DNA of 58,245 nt from an uncultured Bacteroides sp. (GCA_900542985.1 UQPQ01000017.1:1-58245), one strand, 5' to 3'. Positions 25,366-33,916 are shown, counted from the stretch's first letter. The notes: generated by a model from the sequence alone, not told the origin. Made by a program: numbers and translations.

Positions 25366-26790
25366 ATGAAAAAATACCAATGGATTGTAGGAGCAATGCT
25401 GGCTTTAAGCCTCTCCTCCCCCACCCAGTCTTTTGCTCAGACTAAAACACAATATCAGTCGAACCGCCCTGCTGTAGATGACAGACATTTTACGTCGGAA
25501 GCCATCGAAAAGATTATAGCCGAAGTAAAAGAAGCTATCAAAGATCCTAAACTTCGCTGGATGTTCGAAAACTGTTATCCTAATACACTGGATACAACCG
25601 TAAAATTCCAGATGAAAGGCAAGAAACCCGATACTTTCGTACTGACGGGAGACATTCATGCCATGTGGCTGCGCGACTCTTCTGCCCAACTGTGGCCTTA
25701 TCTGCAACTGATGCAACATGACAAAAAACTGCAACAACTCATCGCAGGCCTCATCAACAGACAGGCAGAATGTATTCTGCTCGACCCTTATGCCAATGCG
25801 TTCAACGATGGTCCTACCGGAAGTTTTTGGGAATCGGACAATACTCAGAATATGCGTAAAGAATTGCACGAACGTAAATGGGAATTGGATTCTTTGTGCT
25901 ATCCTATCCGTATAGCTTATTTCTACTACATCCTCACCGGAGATACTTCTGTATTCGATCAGGTATGGAAAGACGCCATGAAACTGGCTGTAAAGACCAT
26001 GAAAGAACAGCAGCGTAAAGAAGGCAACGGACCGTACAGTTTCACACGTAACTGCGAAAAACCAACAGACTCTCAGATTAACGGGGGATTCGGTGCACCG
26101 GTAAAACCGAATGGAATGATTGTCTCTGCATTCCGTCCGTCAGACGATGCAACCCAATACGGATTCCTTATCCCATCCAATATGTTTGCCGTAGTATCTC
26201 TCCGTCAATTGGCAGAAATACAGCAGAAGGTGTACAAGGACGAAGCATTTGCCAACGAATGTCTGGCTTTGGCACAGGAAGTAGACGATGCCATCCAGAA
26301 ACATGCCATCGTAAATCACCCCGTTTGTGGAAAAGTATATGCATTCGAAGTAGACGGTTTCGGCAACAGCCTGTGTATGGACGATGCCAACATTCCAAGC
26401 CTTTTGGCTGCTCCTTACTTGGGATACTGCAAACAGGATGACCCGTTGTATCAGAATACACGCAAACTGATATGGAGCGACAACAATCCTTATTTCTTCT
26501 CGGGAAAAGACGGTGAAGGAGTAGGCGGACCGCACGTAGGACTGAATTACGCATGGCCTATGAGTATCATCATGAAAGCAATGACCAGCAACAATCCGGA
26601 AGAAATCAAAGAATGTCTTAAGATGCTGCGCGATACAGATGCCGGTACCGGATTTATGCATGAATCTTTCAATGTAAACAATGCAGCCGACTTTACCCGT
26701 TCGTGGTTTGCCTGGGTTAATACCCTCTTCGGAGAACTCGTTGTAAAAGTATACCACGAATATCCCGAGATATTGAAGGGAGATTTATAA
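25366..26790 (+). CDS. GH125 exo-alpha-1,6-mannosidase
   Basis: A 474-residue exported enzyme. The frame opens at a TTG at 25357, but ATG 25366 gives a clean signal peptide (MKKYQWIVGAMLALSLSS) and is chosen. GH125 signatures are TGDIHAMWLRDSSAQLWPY, FWESDNTQN, RPSDDATQYGFLIPSNMFA, MDDANIPSLLAAPYLGY and GTGFMHESFNVNN. Family members are metal-independent inverting exo-alpha-1,6-mannosidases. It would remove alpha-1,6-mannose left after GH92 trims the side branches of mannan or N-glycan. It is 12 bp downstream of the GH63-like gene and followed by the kinase gene. Confidence 0.95.
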   Translation: MKKYQWIVGAMLALSLSSPTQSFAQTKTQYQSNRPAVDDRHFTSEAIEKIIAEVKEAIKDPKLRWMFENCYPNTLDTTVKFQMKGKKPDTFVLTGDIHAMWLRDSSAQLWPYLQLMQHDKKLQQLIAGLINRQAECILLDPYANAFNDGPTGSFWESDNTQNMRKELHERKWELDSLCYPIRIAYFYYILTGDTSVFDQVWKDAMKLAVKTMKEQQRKEGNGPYSFTRNCEKPTDSQINGGFGAPVKPNGMIVSAFRPSDDATQYGFLIPSNMFAVVSLRQLAEIQQKVYKDEAFANECLALAQEVDDAIQKHAIVNHPVCGKVYAFEVDGFGNSLCMDDANIPSLLAAPYLGYCKQDDPLYQNTRKLIWSDNNPYFFSGKDGEGVGGPHVGLNYAWPMSIIMKAMTSNNPEEIKECLKMLRDTDAGTGFMHESFNVNNAADFTRSWFAWVNTLFGELVVKVYHEYPEILKGDL

Positions 26791-26822
26791 ACTTCATTTC
26801 ATAACTTATTCATCCATCAGCT

Positions 26823-27776
26823 ATGAAAGAATATGTAATAGCACTCGATTTAGGCGGTACGAATTCGGTTTTAGGACTGGTCGACAAAGAGGGAAAGATT
26901 CTGAACCGTTCGTCCTTCAAAACCGGAGATTGCCCAACCATAGAAAGTTACGTGGCCCAGTGCGCAGAAAGCGCACGGGCACTTATCTCTCAGGCAGGAG
27001 GAAAAAAGACCATCAAAGCATTCGGCATCGGAGCACCCGATGTAAACTATTGGGACCAGACCATAGAAAATGCAACCAACCTGCCTTGGAAAGGAATTGT
27101 CCCACTGGCTGCCTTGCTGGAAAAAGAGCTGGATATTCCCGTATACATGACCAACGATGCCAAAGCAGCTGCCTTGGGAGAAATGTTGTACGGAGCAGCA
27201 CAGGGAATGAAAGATTTTATCATGATTACGCTGGGCACAGGAGTAGGCAGCGGTATTGTTGTCAACGGTGAACTGGTATACGGGAAACGCAGTTTTGCCG
27301 GAGAACTGGGACATACTTCTGTACGTCCGGAAACCGGCAGAGAATGCCCTTGCGGACGCAGGGGATGTGTAGAAGCATACTGTTCGGCTACCGGAGTCGT
27401 GCGTACTGCTCACGAACTGTTGGAGCAAAACAACGAAGAAAGTCTGCTGCGTAAACTTCCGAAAGAAACACTTACTTCCAAAGATATTTACGATGCGGCA
27501 ATACAGGGAGACAAATTGGCCAACCAGATTTTCGAACTGACAGGAAGTCTGTTGGGAGAAGCCTGTGCCAATTTTGCCACATTCTCCGATCCGGAAGCAT
27601 TCATATTCTTTGGAGGACTGACCAAAGCTGGAGATTTACTGATGAAACCTCTGACACAGACCTACGAACAGACTGTATTCGACAATTATAAAGGTACAGC
27701 CCGCTTCCTGATTTCTCAATTGGACGATGCCGATGCAGCCCTGCTGGGAGCTGCTGCATTAGCCTGGACCAGATAA
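26823..27776 (+). CDS. ROK-family sugar kinase
   Basis: A 317-residue cytoplasmic kinase. N-terminal ALDLGGTNSVLGLVD is the phosphate-binding loop; GTGVGSGIVVNGELV and the ROK signature with GELGHTSVRP follow. The zinc site is CPCGRRGC with the preceding His. ROK members phosphorylate hexoses (glucose, mannose, GlcNAc, allose). As the last gene of a locus releasing mannose, mannose is the likely substrate, giving mannose-6-phosphate for entry into glycolysis (inference). It has no N-terminal DNA-binding domain, so it is a kinase and not a ROK repressor. Confidence 0.9.
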   Translation: MKEYVIALDLGGTNSVLGLVDKEGKILNRSSFKTGDCPTIESYVAQCAESARALISQAGGKKTIKAFGIGAPDVNYWDQTIENATNLPWKGIVPLAALLEKELDIPVYMTNDAKAAALGEMLYGAAQGMKDFIMITLGTGVGSGIVVNGELVYGKRSFAGELGHTSVRPETGRECPCGRRGCVEAYCSATGVVRTAHELLEQNNEESLLRKLPKETLTSKDIYDAAIQGDKLANQIFELTGSLLGEACANFATFSDPEAFIFFGGLTKAGDLLMKPLTQTYEQTVFDNYKGTARFLISQLDDADAALLGAAALAWTR

Positions 27777-27794
27777 GAAGAGAGTTTTAAATAC

Positions 27795-27832
27795 AAAAAA
27801 ATACCGCAGTCTTTCGAATGCGGTATTTTTTT
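27795..27832. terminator. Bidirectional terminator closing the mannan locus
   Basis: ATACCGCA/TGCGGTAT stem flanked by seven A and seven T residues, between convergent genes. Confidence 0.85.
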
Positions 27833-27856
27833 ATTTCATATTTTCTGTTCCCGAAC

Positions 27857-28708
27857 TTAATCTTTTGCCTGATGAACAGTAAGCTGTGGGAACGGGAATC
27901 CGATACCTTCTTTATTAAAGGTTTCATACACCACCTTATTCAAGTCGAAATAAACGTTCCAGTATTCTTCTGTAGAAGTCCATACGCGCAATTTAATATC
28001 GACACTGCTGGCTGAAAGTGCCCCCAAACCAATGAACGGTGCAGGGTCCTGCAGGATACGGCTATCTTCCTTGATAATACGTTCCAGTACCTCTCTCACC
28101 CGGTTATAGTCTTCGCCATATTCCACGCCAATCACCAGTTCTACACGGCGTTTATCCTGCTTACTGTAATTTACAATCGCATTACTGCTCAACGAGCCGT
28201 TGGGTACATAAATCACCTTATTTTCCGGAGTAGTAAGAATCGTATGGAAAATCTGTATCTCACGTACAGTACCTCCCACCTTCTGGGCATCCGATTCAAT
28301 ATAGTCACCTACCTTAAAAGGCTTAAATACCAATATAATCAGTCCTCCGGCAAAGTTGGACAGATTTCCGGATAAAGCCATACCGATAGCCACACCGGCA
28401 GAAGCCAGCAAGGCTGCCAAACTGGTAGTTTCAACCCCTAACTTACTGATAATGGCAAAGGCCAATACCAAATTCAGTGTCAGGTTAAGAAAACTTCTCA
28501 AAAAAGTCTGAACGCTGATTTCCAGCTTCCGCTTTTCAAGAATCTTCACTACAATACGACTAATCTGTTTTATCAGGAAACGGCCCACAATATAAATAAT
28601 CACTGCGGACAAAATACTCTTCCCAACCTCTATTCCCCAATCTGCCAGTTTACCCAGAAAATCATCCAATGTCATCTTCTGAGTGACACTAAGTAATGTT
28701 AACAACAT
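27857..28708 (-). CDS. MscS-family small-conductance mechanosensitive channel
   Basis: A 283-residue inner-membrane channel. Three N-terminal hydrophobic segments are followed by the pore helix ALLASAGVAIGMALSGNLSN, then the MscS beta domain (KPFKVGDYIESDAQKVGGTV, NGSLSSNAIVNYSKQDKRRV) and the C-terminal alpha/beta part. It opens at high membrane tension to release osmolytes in hypo-osmotic shock. The length is that of E. coli MscS (286). An internal ATG at 28675 is an alternative start. It lies 15 bp after the threonylcarbamoyl-AMP synthase gene and probably shares its promoter. Confidence 0.93.
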   Translation of the reverse strand: MLLTLLSVTQKMTLDDFLGKLADWGIEVGKSILSAVIIYIVGRFLIKQISRIVVKILEKRKLEISVQTFLRSFLNLTLNLVLAFAIISKLGVETTSLAALLASAGVAIGMALSGNLSNFAGGLIILVFKPFKVGDYIESDAQKVGGTVREIQIFHTILTTPENKVIYVPNGSLSSNAIVNYSKQDKRRVELVIGVEYGEDYNRVREVLERIIKEDSRILQDPAPFIGLGALSASSVDIKLRVWTSTEEYWNVYFDLNKVVYETFNKEGIGFPFPQLTVHQAKD

Positions 28709-28723
28709 AATTCTACAATTTAT

Positions 28724-29335
28724 TTATTCATTCAATATTCCTTTTCCCTGACGGATAATTTCCGGTTCGTCATTACAACAATAAATCACGGTAGAAGGTT
28801 CAGTCCCTCCCATTCCTCCGTCGATAACCAGGTCTACTTCATCTCCCCATTTTTCATCAATCAGTTCGGGATCCATCACATATTCCACATCTTCCTTCTC
28901 GCCTAAGGGCACGGTAGTAGTCAGAATAGGCGCATCAAGCAACCGGCAGATTTCACGGATAATCGGATTGTCGGGCACACGTATTCCCACTTCCTTTCTG
29001 TTGCGGAAAATCTTGGGCAAACGGCTGTCTGCATTCAGGATAAAAGTAAACGGTCCCGGAAGATTCCGCTTCATCAGCTTAAACGTAGCATTCTCCACCC
29101 GCGCATACTCGCTGATGTTACTCAAGTCATAACAAATGATAGACAGATTATGTTTACGCGGATCCAATCCTTTCAGCTTGCAGATACGTTCTATCGGTCG
29201 TTCTTTCAGCGCATGACAACCGATGGCATACATCGTATCGGTGGGATAGATAATGATTCCCCCTTCGTTTAATACATCAATCACCCTTTGCAGGATATTC
29301 GGATTGTTGTTTTTATCATACAGTTTCAGTCTCAT
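28724..29335 (-). CDS. L-threonylcarbamoyladenylate synthase (Sua5/YrdC/YciO type)
   Basis: A 203-residue cytoplasmic enzyme. The YrdC fold is shown by GGIIIYPTDTMYAIGCHA, KRNLPGPFTFILNA, KEVGIRVPDNPIIREI and APILTTTVP. It makes threonylcarbamoyl-AMP from threonine, bicarbonate and ATP, the first step of t6A37 modification of ANN-decoding tRNAs. It lacks the extra Sua5 C-terminal domain. It could also be a YciO paralogue, which is less certainly active. An exact promoter (29356-29386) and a strong Shine-Dalgarno sequence precede it. Confidence 0.88.
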   Translation of the reverse strand: MRLKLYDKNNNPNILQRVIDVLNEGGIIIYPTDTMYAIGCHALKERPIERICKLKGLDPRKHNLSIICYDLSNISEYARVENATFKLMKRNLPGPFTFILNADSRLPKIFRNRKEVGIRVPDNPIIREICRLLDAPILTTTVPLGEKEDVEYVMDPELIDEKWGDEVDLVIDGGMGGTEPSTVIYCCNDEPEIIRQGKGILNE

Positions 29336-29343
29336 ATTTCAAT

Positions 29344-29353
29344 CCTCCTTTCC
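29344..29353 (-). promoter_or_regulatory. Strong Shine-Dalgarno sequence
   Basis: GGAAAGGAGG on the minus strand ends 8 nt before the ATG of the Sua5/YrdC gene. Such a full anti-16S match is unusual in Bacteroidetes, whose genes mostly lack one. It also fixes the start. Confidence 0.7.
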
Positions 29354-29355
29354 TA

Positions 29356-29386
29356 CAAAGATAACACTTTCATGCAGAGGAACAAA
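29356..29386 (-). promoter_or_regulatory. Complete Bacteroides promoter for the Sua5/YrdC-MscS unit
   Basis: TTTG (29383-29386), exactly 19 bp, TATCTTTG (29356-29363), read on the minus strand. Both boxes and the spacing are ideal. Confidence 0.75.
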
Positions 29387-29439
29387 GAATCCCACCGAAC
29401 ATATCTTTTCATCTTATCGGAATATTTCCATTTCTTTTG

Positions 29440-29727
29440 TTACAGACCGGAAAAATAACTTTTCAGTGCCTCTACATATTCTGCCATTGCTTCCCTTCCT
29501 TTCGGGGTCATACGGCAAACGGTACGTGGCTTCTTTCCTGCAAAGCTTTTTTCAATCTCTATGTATCCGGCTTCACTCAATTTGTCGAGCTGGATACTGA
29601 GATTTCCGGCTGTAGCCTGTGTCTTCTCTTTCAGATAAACAAACTCAGCCTCTTCTGCCGAAAGCAGGATAGACATTACAGCCAGACGAAGCTGAGAATG
29701 AAGTAAAGGGTTCAGTTCTTTGAGCAT
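29440..29727 (-). CDS. Winged-helix transcriptional regulator (HTH_27/MarR-like)
   Basis: A 95-residue single-domain DNA-binding protein. LRLAVMSILLSAEEAEFVYL begins the helix-turn-helix, AGNLSIQLDKLSEAGYIEIEK is the recognition helix and start of the wing, and FAGKKPRTVCRMTPKGREAM closes the wing. This matches the short winged-helix family of about 90 residues often encoded next to a membrane protein. It overlaps the preceding membrane-protein gene by 16 bp, so it is translationally linked and probably autoregulates that operon. Confidence 0.85.
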   Translation of the reverse strand: MLKELNPLLHSQLRLAVMSILLSAEEAEFVYLKEKTQATAGNLSIQLDKLSEAGYIEIEKSFAGKKPRTVCRMTPKGREAMAEYVEALKSYFSGL

Positions 29728-30338
29728 ATCTGTTTTGCCTTTCTGTTAATAATATGACCCGGAACAATCATCATGAACACAAACGAAAGTCCGAAATAAA
29801 GATACCAGTGTAACACATGCGCTTCGCCTATGGCATACGATGCCAGCATATAAATGGCAAACACAAAGGCGACCAGCGGAGAGTAAGTTGCCCATGTCTC
29901 TTTAATTACTATACCGGTAATGGAAGTCCCTATTCCGCAATAAAGCAGTGCCAAAGGCAACATAAGGGAGAAATCTCCCCGACCGTATACAAAAGTCAGA
30001 GCAATGATTACCAATACCGTCAGTATAAACAAAGCACCAATCACCTGCCATACTTGTATCACTACCCGGTCTGTATACGTAACCAGCGGAGTCTTACGTC
30101 CACGCTGCACAAATTTCAATATACCCCAAAAAGCAAACATGGCAAACCACCCTAAAGCCCATACATTGTTTCCGGTAGAGGTGACTAATACAAACAGCAG
30201 CACCGACAGTAGGGCTGAGAAATATCCCCAAGCCAGAAACTGATTGCCACTGCCTACTTCCATATTCTCGCGTGTAGAACGAATCATCTGAGAGATTAGT
30301 TCCAGACTTTCCCTTTCAGTCAATTTCTTTTCTTCCAT
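29712..30338 (-). CDS. Polytopic membrane protein of unknown function
   Basis: A 208-residue protein with a charged N-terminal 30 residues (ESLELISQMIRSTRENME) followed by six or so hydrophobic segments (for instance YFSALLSVLLFVLVTS, VWALGWFAMFAFWGILKFV, ALFILTVLVIIALTFVYG) and a basic C-terminus. No catalytic motif is seen. It is the middle gene of an operon: a 2TM protein gene 7 bp upstream and a winged-helix regulator overlapping its 3' end. Such pairings in Bacteroidetes often concern membrane or stress functions, but the role here is unknown. Confidence 0.8.
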   Translation of the reverse strand: MEEKKLTERESLELISQMIRSTRENMEVGSGNQFLAWGYFSALLSVLLFVLVTSTGNNVWALGWFAMFAFWGILKFVQRGRKTPLVTYTDRVVIQVWQVIGALFILTVLVIIALTFVYGRGDFSLMLPLALLYCGIGTSITGIVIKETWATYSPLVAFVFAIYMLASYAIGEAHVLHWYLYFGLSFVFMMIVPGHIINRKAKQICSKN

Positions 30339-30345
30339 AGTTACT

Positions 30346-30570
30346 TTATTTTCGTTCGTTATTTTCTTCTGTATAATACAGGGATATCAGTTCCATGACC
30401 AGACTCAATCCCCAGCCGGCTATTACCCATAATACCCACCAGTAAGAAGGGGTAAATACATAGTTCATGACGGATAGAAAAATACACATCACGATATAGT
30501 GCGCTACCTTCAATTTCATTTTCACTGACCATACTTTCGTATTGCCGGTATTACTGTTCATTGCATCCAT
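30346..30570 (-). CDS. Small 2TM-domain membrane protein
   Basis: A 74-residue protein. A polar N-terminal 20 residues lead to two hydrophobic helices, YIVMCIFLSVMNYVFTP and YWWVLWVIAGWGLSLVMEL, separated by a short turn, then a charged tail. This resembles the 2TM domain found alone or attached to regulators in Bacteroidetes. First gene of the operon with the 208-residue membrane protein and the winged-helix regulator, under a complete promoter at 30666-30697. Confidence 0.8.
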   Translation of the reverse strand: MDAMNSNTGNTKVWSVKMKLKVAHYIVMCIFLSVMNYVFTPSYWWVLWVIAGWGLSLVMELISLYYTEENNERK

Positions 30571-30629
30571 AAGTTATGCTTTTTAATATTACAAAATGGT
30601 TTATTTTATAAACTACATGCAGTTAAATA

Positions 30630-30660
30630 AAAGCAAGGAGGCGCGCATCTCTCTTGCTTT
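30630..30660 (-). promoter_or_regulatory. 5'-terminal hairpin of the small membrane-protein operon mRNA
   Basis: AAAGCAAG (30653-30660 read on the minus strand) pairs with CTTGCTTT (30630-30637); the loop contains GCGCGC. The predicted transcription start is near 30659, so the hairpin would sit at the extreme 5' end. It may stabilise the mRNA or, with the following T-rich stretch, attenuate transcription. Confidence 0.45.
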
Positions 30661-30665
30661 CATCA

Positions 30666-30697
30666 CAAATATAAATAAGTTTATTTTATAAACCAAA
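30666..30697 (-). promoter_or_regulatory. Complete Bacteroides promoter for the small membrane-protein operon
   Basis: TTTG (30694-30697), 20 bp, TATATTTG (30666-30673) on the minus strand. Both boxes match the consensus. Confidence 0.75.
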
Positions 30698-30814
30698 TGA
30701 AAATAAAGTTTTTACAACTATTTTTTCAATTTACATATCAAAAAAAGGCAGCTATTGTACATTTACAGACATTCAACCTCTCCAGACAAGTCATCGTACT
30801 GTATTTATTCAGTT

Positions 30815-30900
30815 GTATAGCCGACGACGTCGAATATACAATCGACGACGCCGGCTATACATCCAGCGTCGCCAATTACATATTCAGCGACGCTGATTAC
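30815..30900. repeat. Repeat element C: four 21-bp CGACG-rich units in two hairpins
   Basis: Four units of about 21 bp, each a TATACA/TTACAT-like spacer and a CG-rich core (CGACGACGTCG, CGACGACGCCGG, CAGCGTCGCC, CAGCGACGCTG). The first two fold on each other: 30815-30832 pairs with 30843-30860 at 16 of 18 positions. The last two pair 30864-30872 with 30887-30895 perfectly over 9 bp. It lies 50 bp past the 3' end of the GH43-like gene, amid AT-rich DNA. Confidence 0.65.
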
Positions 30901-30947
30901 ATCCTACAACTACAGTCCGTTACAAATCCAAACAGACTAATAACAAT

Positions 30948-32033
30948 CTATTTCTTCAATGGAATAACCATGTTCCATGTCTTCTCAAAATCCCATTGTG
31001 CACGACCTACACCTACCGCAGCGAATAAATAAGCAGGTTTTCCATCTTCAAACAAAATAAACGGACGCTCAAAATTAACAGGAGTAGAAACCGTATTATC
31101 ATTCCAGCGAATTGTTCTGGAATAGGCTTTTACAGGAGAAGACAAAGTCCAATCTATTCCATTCTCCGATACGGCATGTACACCACCTCCCACTTCACCA
31201 CAGATGTGTCCGAAACGGTCTTTCATGACCAGTTCATAATGGTCTTTTTCCCACCATACAAAAGGATCTTCCACATCACTTTCTTTATTTTTTTCTGTGG
31301 CAAACTGAAAAATAGGATTTTCTGATATTCTATGATATTCTCCCTGAGGATGATCTGCTTCTGCTACCCCCAACAAAAGAGGTGGTTCCGAGCTCTTTTC
31401 CGATGATTTATACATAAGAAATATTTTTCCTGTTTTCGGATTCACAACCGGAGAGGGATTACTGGTAATTGTAGCATCCCAATGTCCCGGGCGAGGTTCT
31501 ATCACTGGCTTATCCATTCTCTCCCACGGACCATAAAGCGATTTTGCAGATGCCACTCCGATACGTTTATTCACCCATGCTTTTTCAAACCAGTCGTCTA
31601 CCAACTTTGATCCTGGCTGAGGACGAGGATAGTCGTATGTGGTTCCTACATAAAATAGATAATATTTTCCTTCATAATAGATCACACGTGGATTCATGGC
31701 ACACTTTCCATCAAAATAAGTAGAGTCCCTCGGTCCTATCGCTATATCAGAAAACACATACGGTCCTTCCGGAGTATCCGATACGGCATGAGCAATCTCC
31801 GTATTGGTCACCCAATTCCCGAATTCCAAACTTTGGGGCCACATATCAGCAAACATATGATATTTTCCATCCTCTCCTTTTATCACAGAGGATCCCCATA
31901 TCCAATACCCGTCTCTCATAAAACCGGCCTCCTTGGGAGCAGGCATCAGCTTGTCAATAAAAGCTTCTTTCTTTTCGACAGTACATGAAACAAACAGTAC
32001 AACGAACAAAGACAAATACCACCAATTTTTCAT
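30948..32033 (-). CDS. GH43-like five-bladed propeller lipoprotein
   Basis: A 361-residue protein. The frame opens seven codons earlier, but MKNWWYLSLFVVLFVSC gives an ideal lipoprotein signal and is chosen (lipobox FVSC). The body has the blade-repeat pattern of the GH43/GH32/GH117-like fold: GSSVIKGEDGKYHMFADMW, MNPRVIYYEGKYYLFYVGTT, NPSPVVNPKTGKIFLMYKSS and SDVEDPFVWWEKDHYELVM. Acidic residues in the DG, NP and EDPF positions are candidates for catalysis. Substrate unknown. It is a single-gene unit, far from a SusCD pair. Confidence 0.75.
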   Translation of the reverse strand: MKNWWYLSLFVVLFVSCTVEKKEAFIDKLMPAPKEAGFMRDGYWIWGSSVIKGEDGKYHMFADMWPQSLEFGNWVTNTEIAHAVSDTPEGPYVFSDIAIGPRDSTYFDGKCAMNPRVIYYEGKYYLFYVGTTYDYPRPQPGSKLVDDWFEKAWVNKRIGVASAKSLYGPWERMDKPVIEPRPGHWDATITSNPSPVVNPKTGKIFLMYKSSEKSSEPPLLLGVAEADHPQGEYHRISENPIFQFATEKNKESDVEDPFVWWEKDHYELVMKDRFGHICGEVGGGVHAVSENGIDWTLSSPVKAYSRTIRWNDNTVSTPVNFERPFILFEDGKPAYLFAAVGVGRAQWDFEKTWNMVIPLKK

Positions 32034-32257
32034 AGCATTTACAAATAACAACAAATCGTTAAACTTTTAATAGATATATTATTTTCAATAACTTATATTA
32101 CTAAGTTCTGTATTGAATATTTTTCAGCAGCTTGCAGACGATATAAAGACAGTCGGGAAAATATTAAAAAGAATGGGTATCGTACCTCAACAAGTTACAA
32201 AGGTGAAAATAAAAGAGTGTGCTTCATAGCGTCCATCCAAGTCTGTTTTCACAGCAG

Positions 32258-32293
32258 AAAAGGTCTGAAGAGTTTTTCTCTTCAGACCTTTTT
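32258..32293. terminator. Terminator downstream of prfC
   Basis: A 14-15 bp stem (AAAGGTCTGAAGAG with CTCTTCAGACCTTT) around a T-rich loop. On the minus strand it follows the prfC stop by 6 bp and ends in T-rich sequence. Confidence 0.8.
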
Positions 32294-32298
32294 GTGTA

Positions 32299-33867
32299 TT
32301 AAAATTCACTTGTAAAGTGGAACTTAATATGCTTGAAATCCATCTGAGCCATCTGGAGTACATAACCGCTGTCGGCCAGGAATACATCGCGTCCTTCGCG
32401 GTCTTTGGCCATATACTGGTACTTACGTTTCTTGAACGCTTCCAACTCTGCAGGATCATCACTTTCTATCCAGCAGGCTTTATACAGGCTAATCGGTTCC
32501 CAGCGGCATTTTGCGTTGTATTCGTTTTCGAGACGATACTGGATTACCTCAAACTGCAGCTGTCCTACGGTACCGATAATCTTACGGCCGTTGAACTGAT
32601 TGACAAACAACTGAGCCACACCTTCGTCCATCAACTGATCGATACCCTTGTTCAACTGTTTGGTTTTCATCGGGTCTGCATTCTCAATATACTTGAACAT
32701 CTCAGGAGAGAAACTTGGCAATCCCTTGAAGTGCAAGTTCTCGCCTTCGGTCAGCGTATCTCCGATTTTAAAGGTACCATTATCCGGCAAACCGATGATA
32801 TCGCCAGCCCAAGCCTCATCTACAGTAGTCTTACGCTGTGCCATGAACTGAGTCGGCGATGAAAAACGCATTGTCTTGTTATGACGTACATGCAGATAAG
32901 GAGTGTTACGGGTAAACTTACCGGAACATACCTTACAGAATGCTACACACGAACGGTGATTCGGGTCGATATTGGCTGTAATCTTGAATACAAATCCGGT
33001 AAACTTAGGCTCATCGGGATTTACGGTACGCTCTTCGGCCATCACCGGACGCGGACTCGGGGCAATCTCCACAAAACAGTCGAGCAATTCCTGTACACCG
33101 AAGTTATTCAATGCCGAACCAAAGAAAACCGGCGCCAGTTCGCCTTTCAGATAGTCTTCAATCTGGAATTCCGGATAAACACCATCAATCAACTCCAGTT
33201 CGCTACGGAGTTTCTCTGCCAAAGGAGTTCCGATATGATTGTCCAGATCTTCGGTATGAATATCAACTTCCACTTTCTCTGTTACCACCTGCTTGGACGG
33301 TTGGAACAAATTCAGCTTCTGTTCATAAATATTGTATACGCCTTTGAAACGGGGACCACTTTCGATAGGCCAGGTAAGCGGACGTACATGAATAGACAAT
33401 TCCTCTTCCAGTTCGTCAAGCAAATCGAACGGATCTTTTGCTTCACGGTCCATCTTGTTGACGAAGATAATAACCGGCGTATTTCGCATACGGCATACCT
33501 CCATCAGCTTACGAGTCTGACTTTCCACACCCTTCGCACCATCCACCACGATGATAACACTGTCTACTGCAGTCAGTGTACGGTAAGTATCTTCTGCAAA
33601 GTCCTGGTGACCCGGAGTATCCAAAATATTAATCTTGTAGTCGTGATAATCGAACTCCATTACCGAAGTGGTGACAGAGATACCACGCTGCTTTTCAATA
33701 TCCATCCAGTCGGATGTAGCCGTTTTCTTGATTTTGTTCGATTTTACGGCTCCCGCCACCTGAATCTGTCCTCCGAACAGCAACAGTTTTTCGGTCAACG
33801 ATGTCTTACCGGCATCCGGATGCGCAATAATCGCAAAGGTTCGTCTTCTTTCTATTTCCGCGTTCAT
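32299..33867 (-). CDS. prfC: Peptide chain release factor 3
   Basis: A 522-residue translational GTPase. G1 is [11 protein letters not shown]2 lies near [10 protein letters not shown]3 is DTPGHQDF and G4 is NKMD; domain II and the RF3-specific C-terminal domain ([20 protein letters not shown]) follow. RF3 uses GTP to eject RF1 or RF2 from the ribosome after peptide release. Length matches the family (about 525). It is a single-gene unit with a terminator at 32258-32293; the next gene upstream ends at 33960 with its own terminator. Confidence 0.96.
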   Translation of the reverse strand: MNAEIERRRTFAIIAHPDAGKTSLTEKLLLFGGQIQVAGAVKSNKIKKTATSDWMDIEKQRGISVTTSVMEFDYHDYKINILDTPGHQDFAEDTYRTLTAVDSVIIVVDGAKGVESQTRKLMEVCRMRNTPVIIFVNKMDREAKDPFDLLDELEEELSIHVRPLTWPIESGPRFKGVYNIYEQKLNLFQPSKQVVTEKVEVDIHTEDLDNHIGTPLAEKLRSELELIDGVYPEFQIEDYLKGELAPVFFGSALNNFGVQELLDCFVEIAPSPRPVMAEERTVNPDEPKFTGFVFKITANIDPNHRSCVAFCKVCSGKFTRNTPYLHVRHNKTMRFSSPTQFMAQRKTTVDEAWAGDIIGLPDNGTFKIGDTLTEGENLHFKGLPSFSPEMFKYIENADPMKTKQLNKGIDQLMDEGVAQLFVNQFNGRKIIGTVGQLQFEVIQYRLENEYNAKCRWEPISLYKACWIESDDPAELEAFKKRKYQYMAKDREGRDVFLADSGYVLQMAQMDFKHIKFHFTSEF

Positions 33868-33916
33868 TATATTGATCTATCTAATTATTTTTCAAGTCTA
33901 TCTATATACATTTAAC

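Larger units (their letters stand above)
30571..30947. other. Intergenic region with promoter, hairpin and repeat element
   Basis: 377 bp with no convincing gene. It holds a hairpin at the 5' end of the downstream operon's mRNA (30630-30660), a complete minus-strand promoter (30666-30697) and the GC-rich repeat element at 30815-30900. An ORF of about 110 codons on the plus strand (30697-31032) is rejected because it runs antisense into the GH43-like gene. Confidence 0.7.

Noticed and set aside
30697..31032. 111-codon ORF on the plus strand with 7-residue repeats over element C
   Set aside because: A 21-bp repeat gives heptad repeats in any open frame. The ORF runs antisense into the well-supported GH43-like gene, so it is not counted as a protein.
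32034..32054. Seven-codon N-terminal extension of the GH43-like lipoprotein
   Set aside because: The internal ATG at 32033 gives a standard lipoprotein signal of the right length; the extension adds nothing.
32881..33915. 344-codon plus-strand ORF
   Set aside because: Entirely antisense to prfC; its length reflects codon bias on the other strand and its product has no family features.
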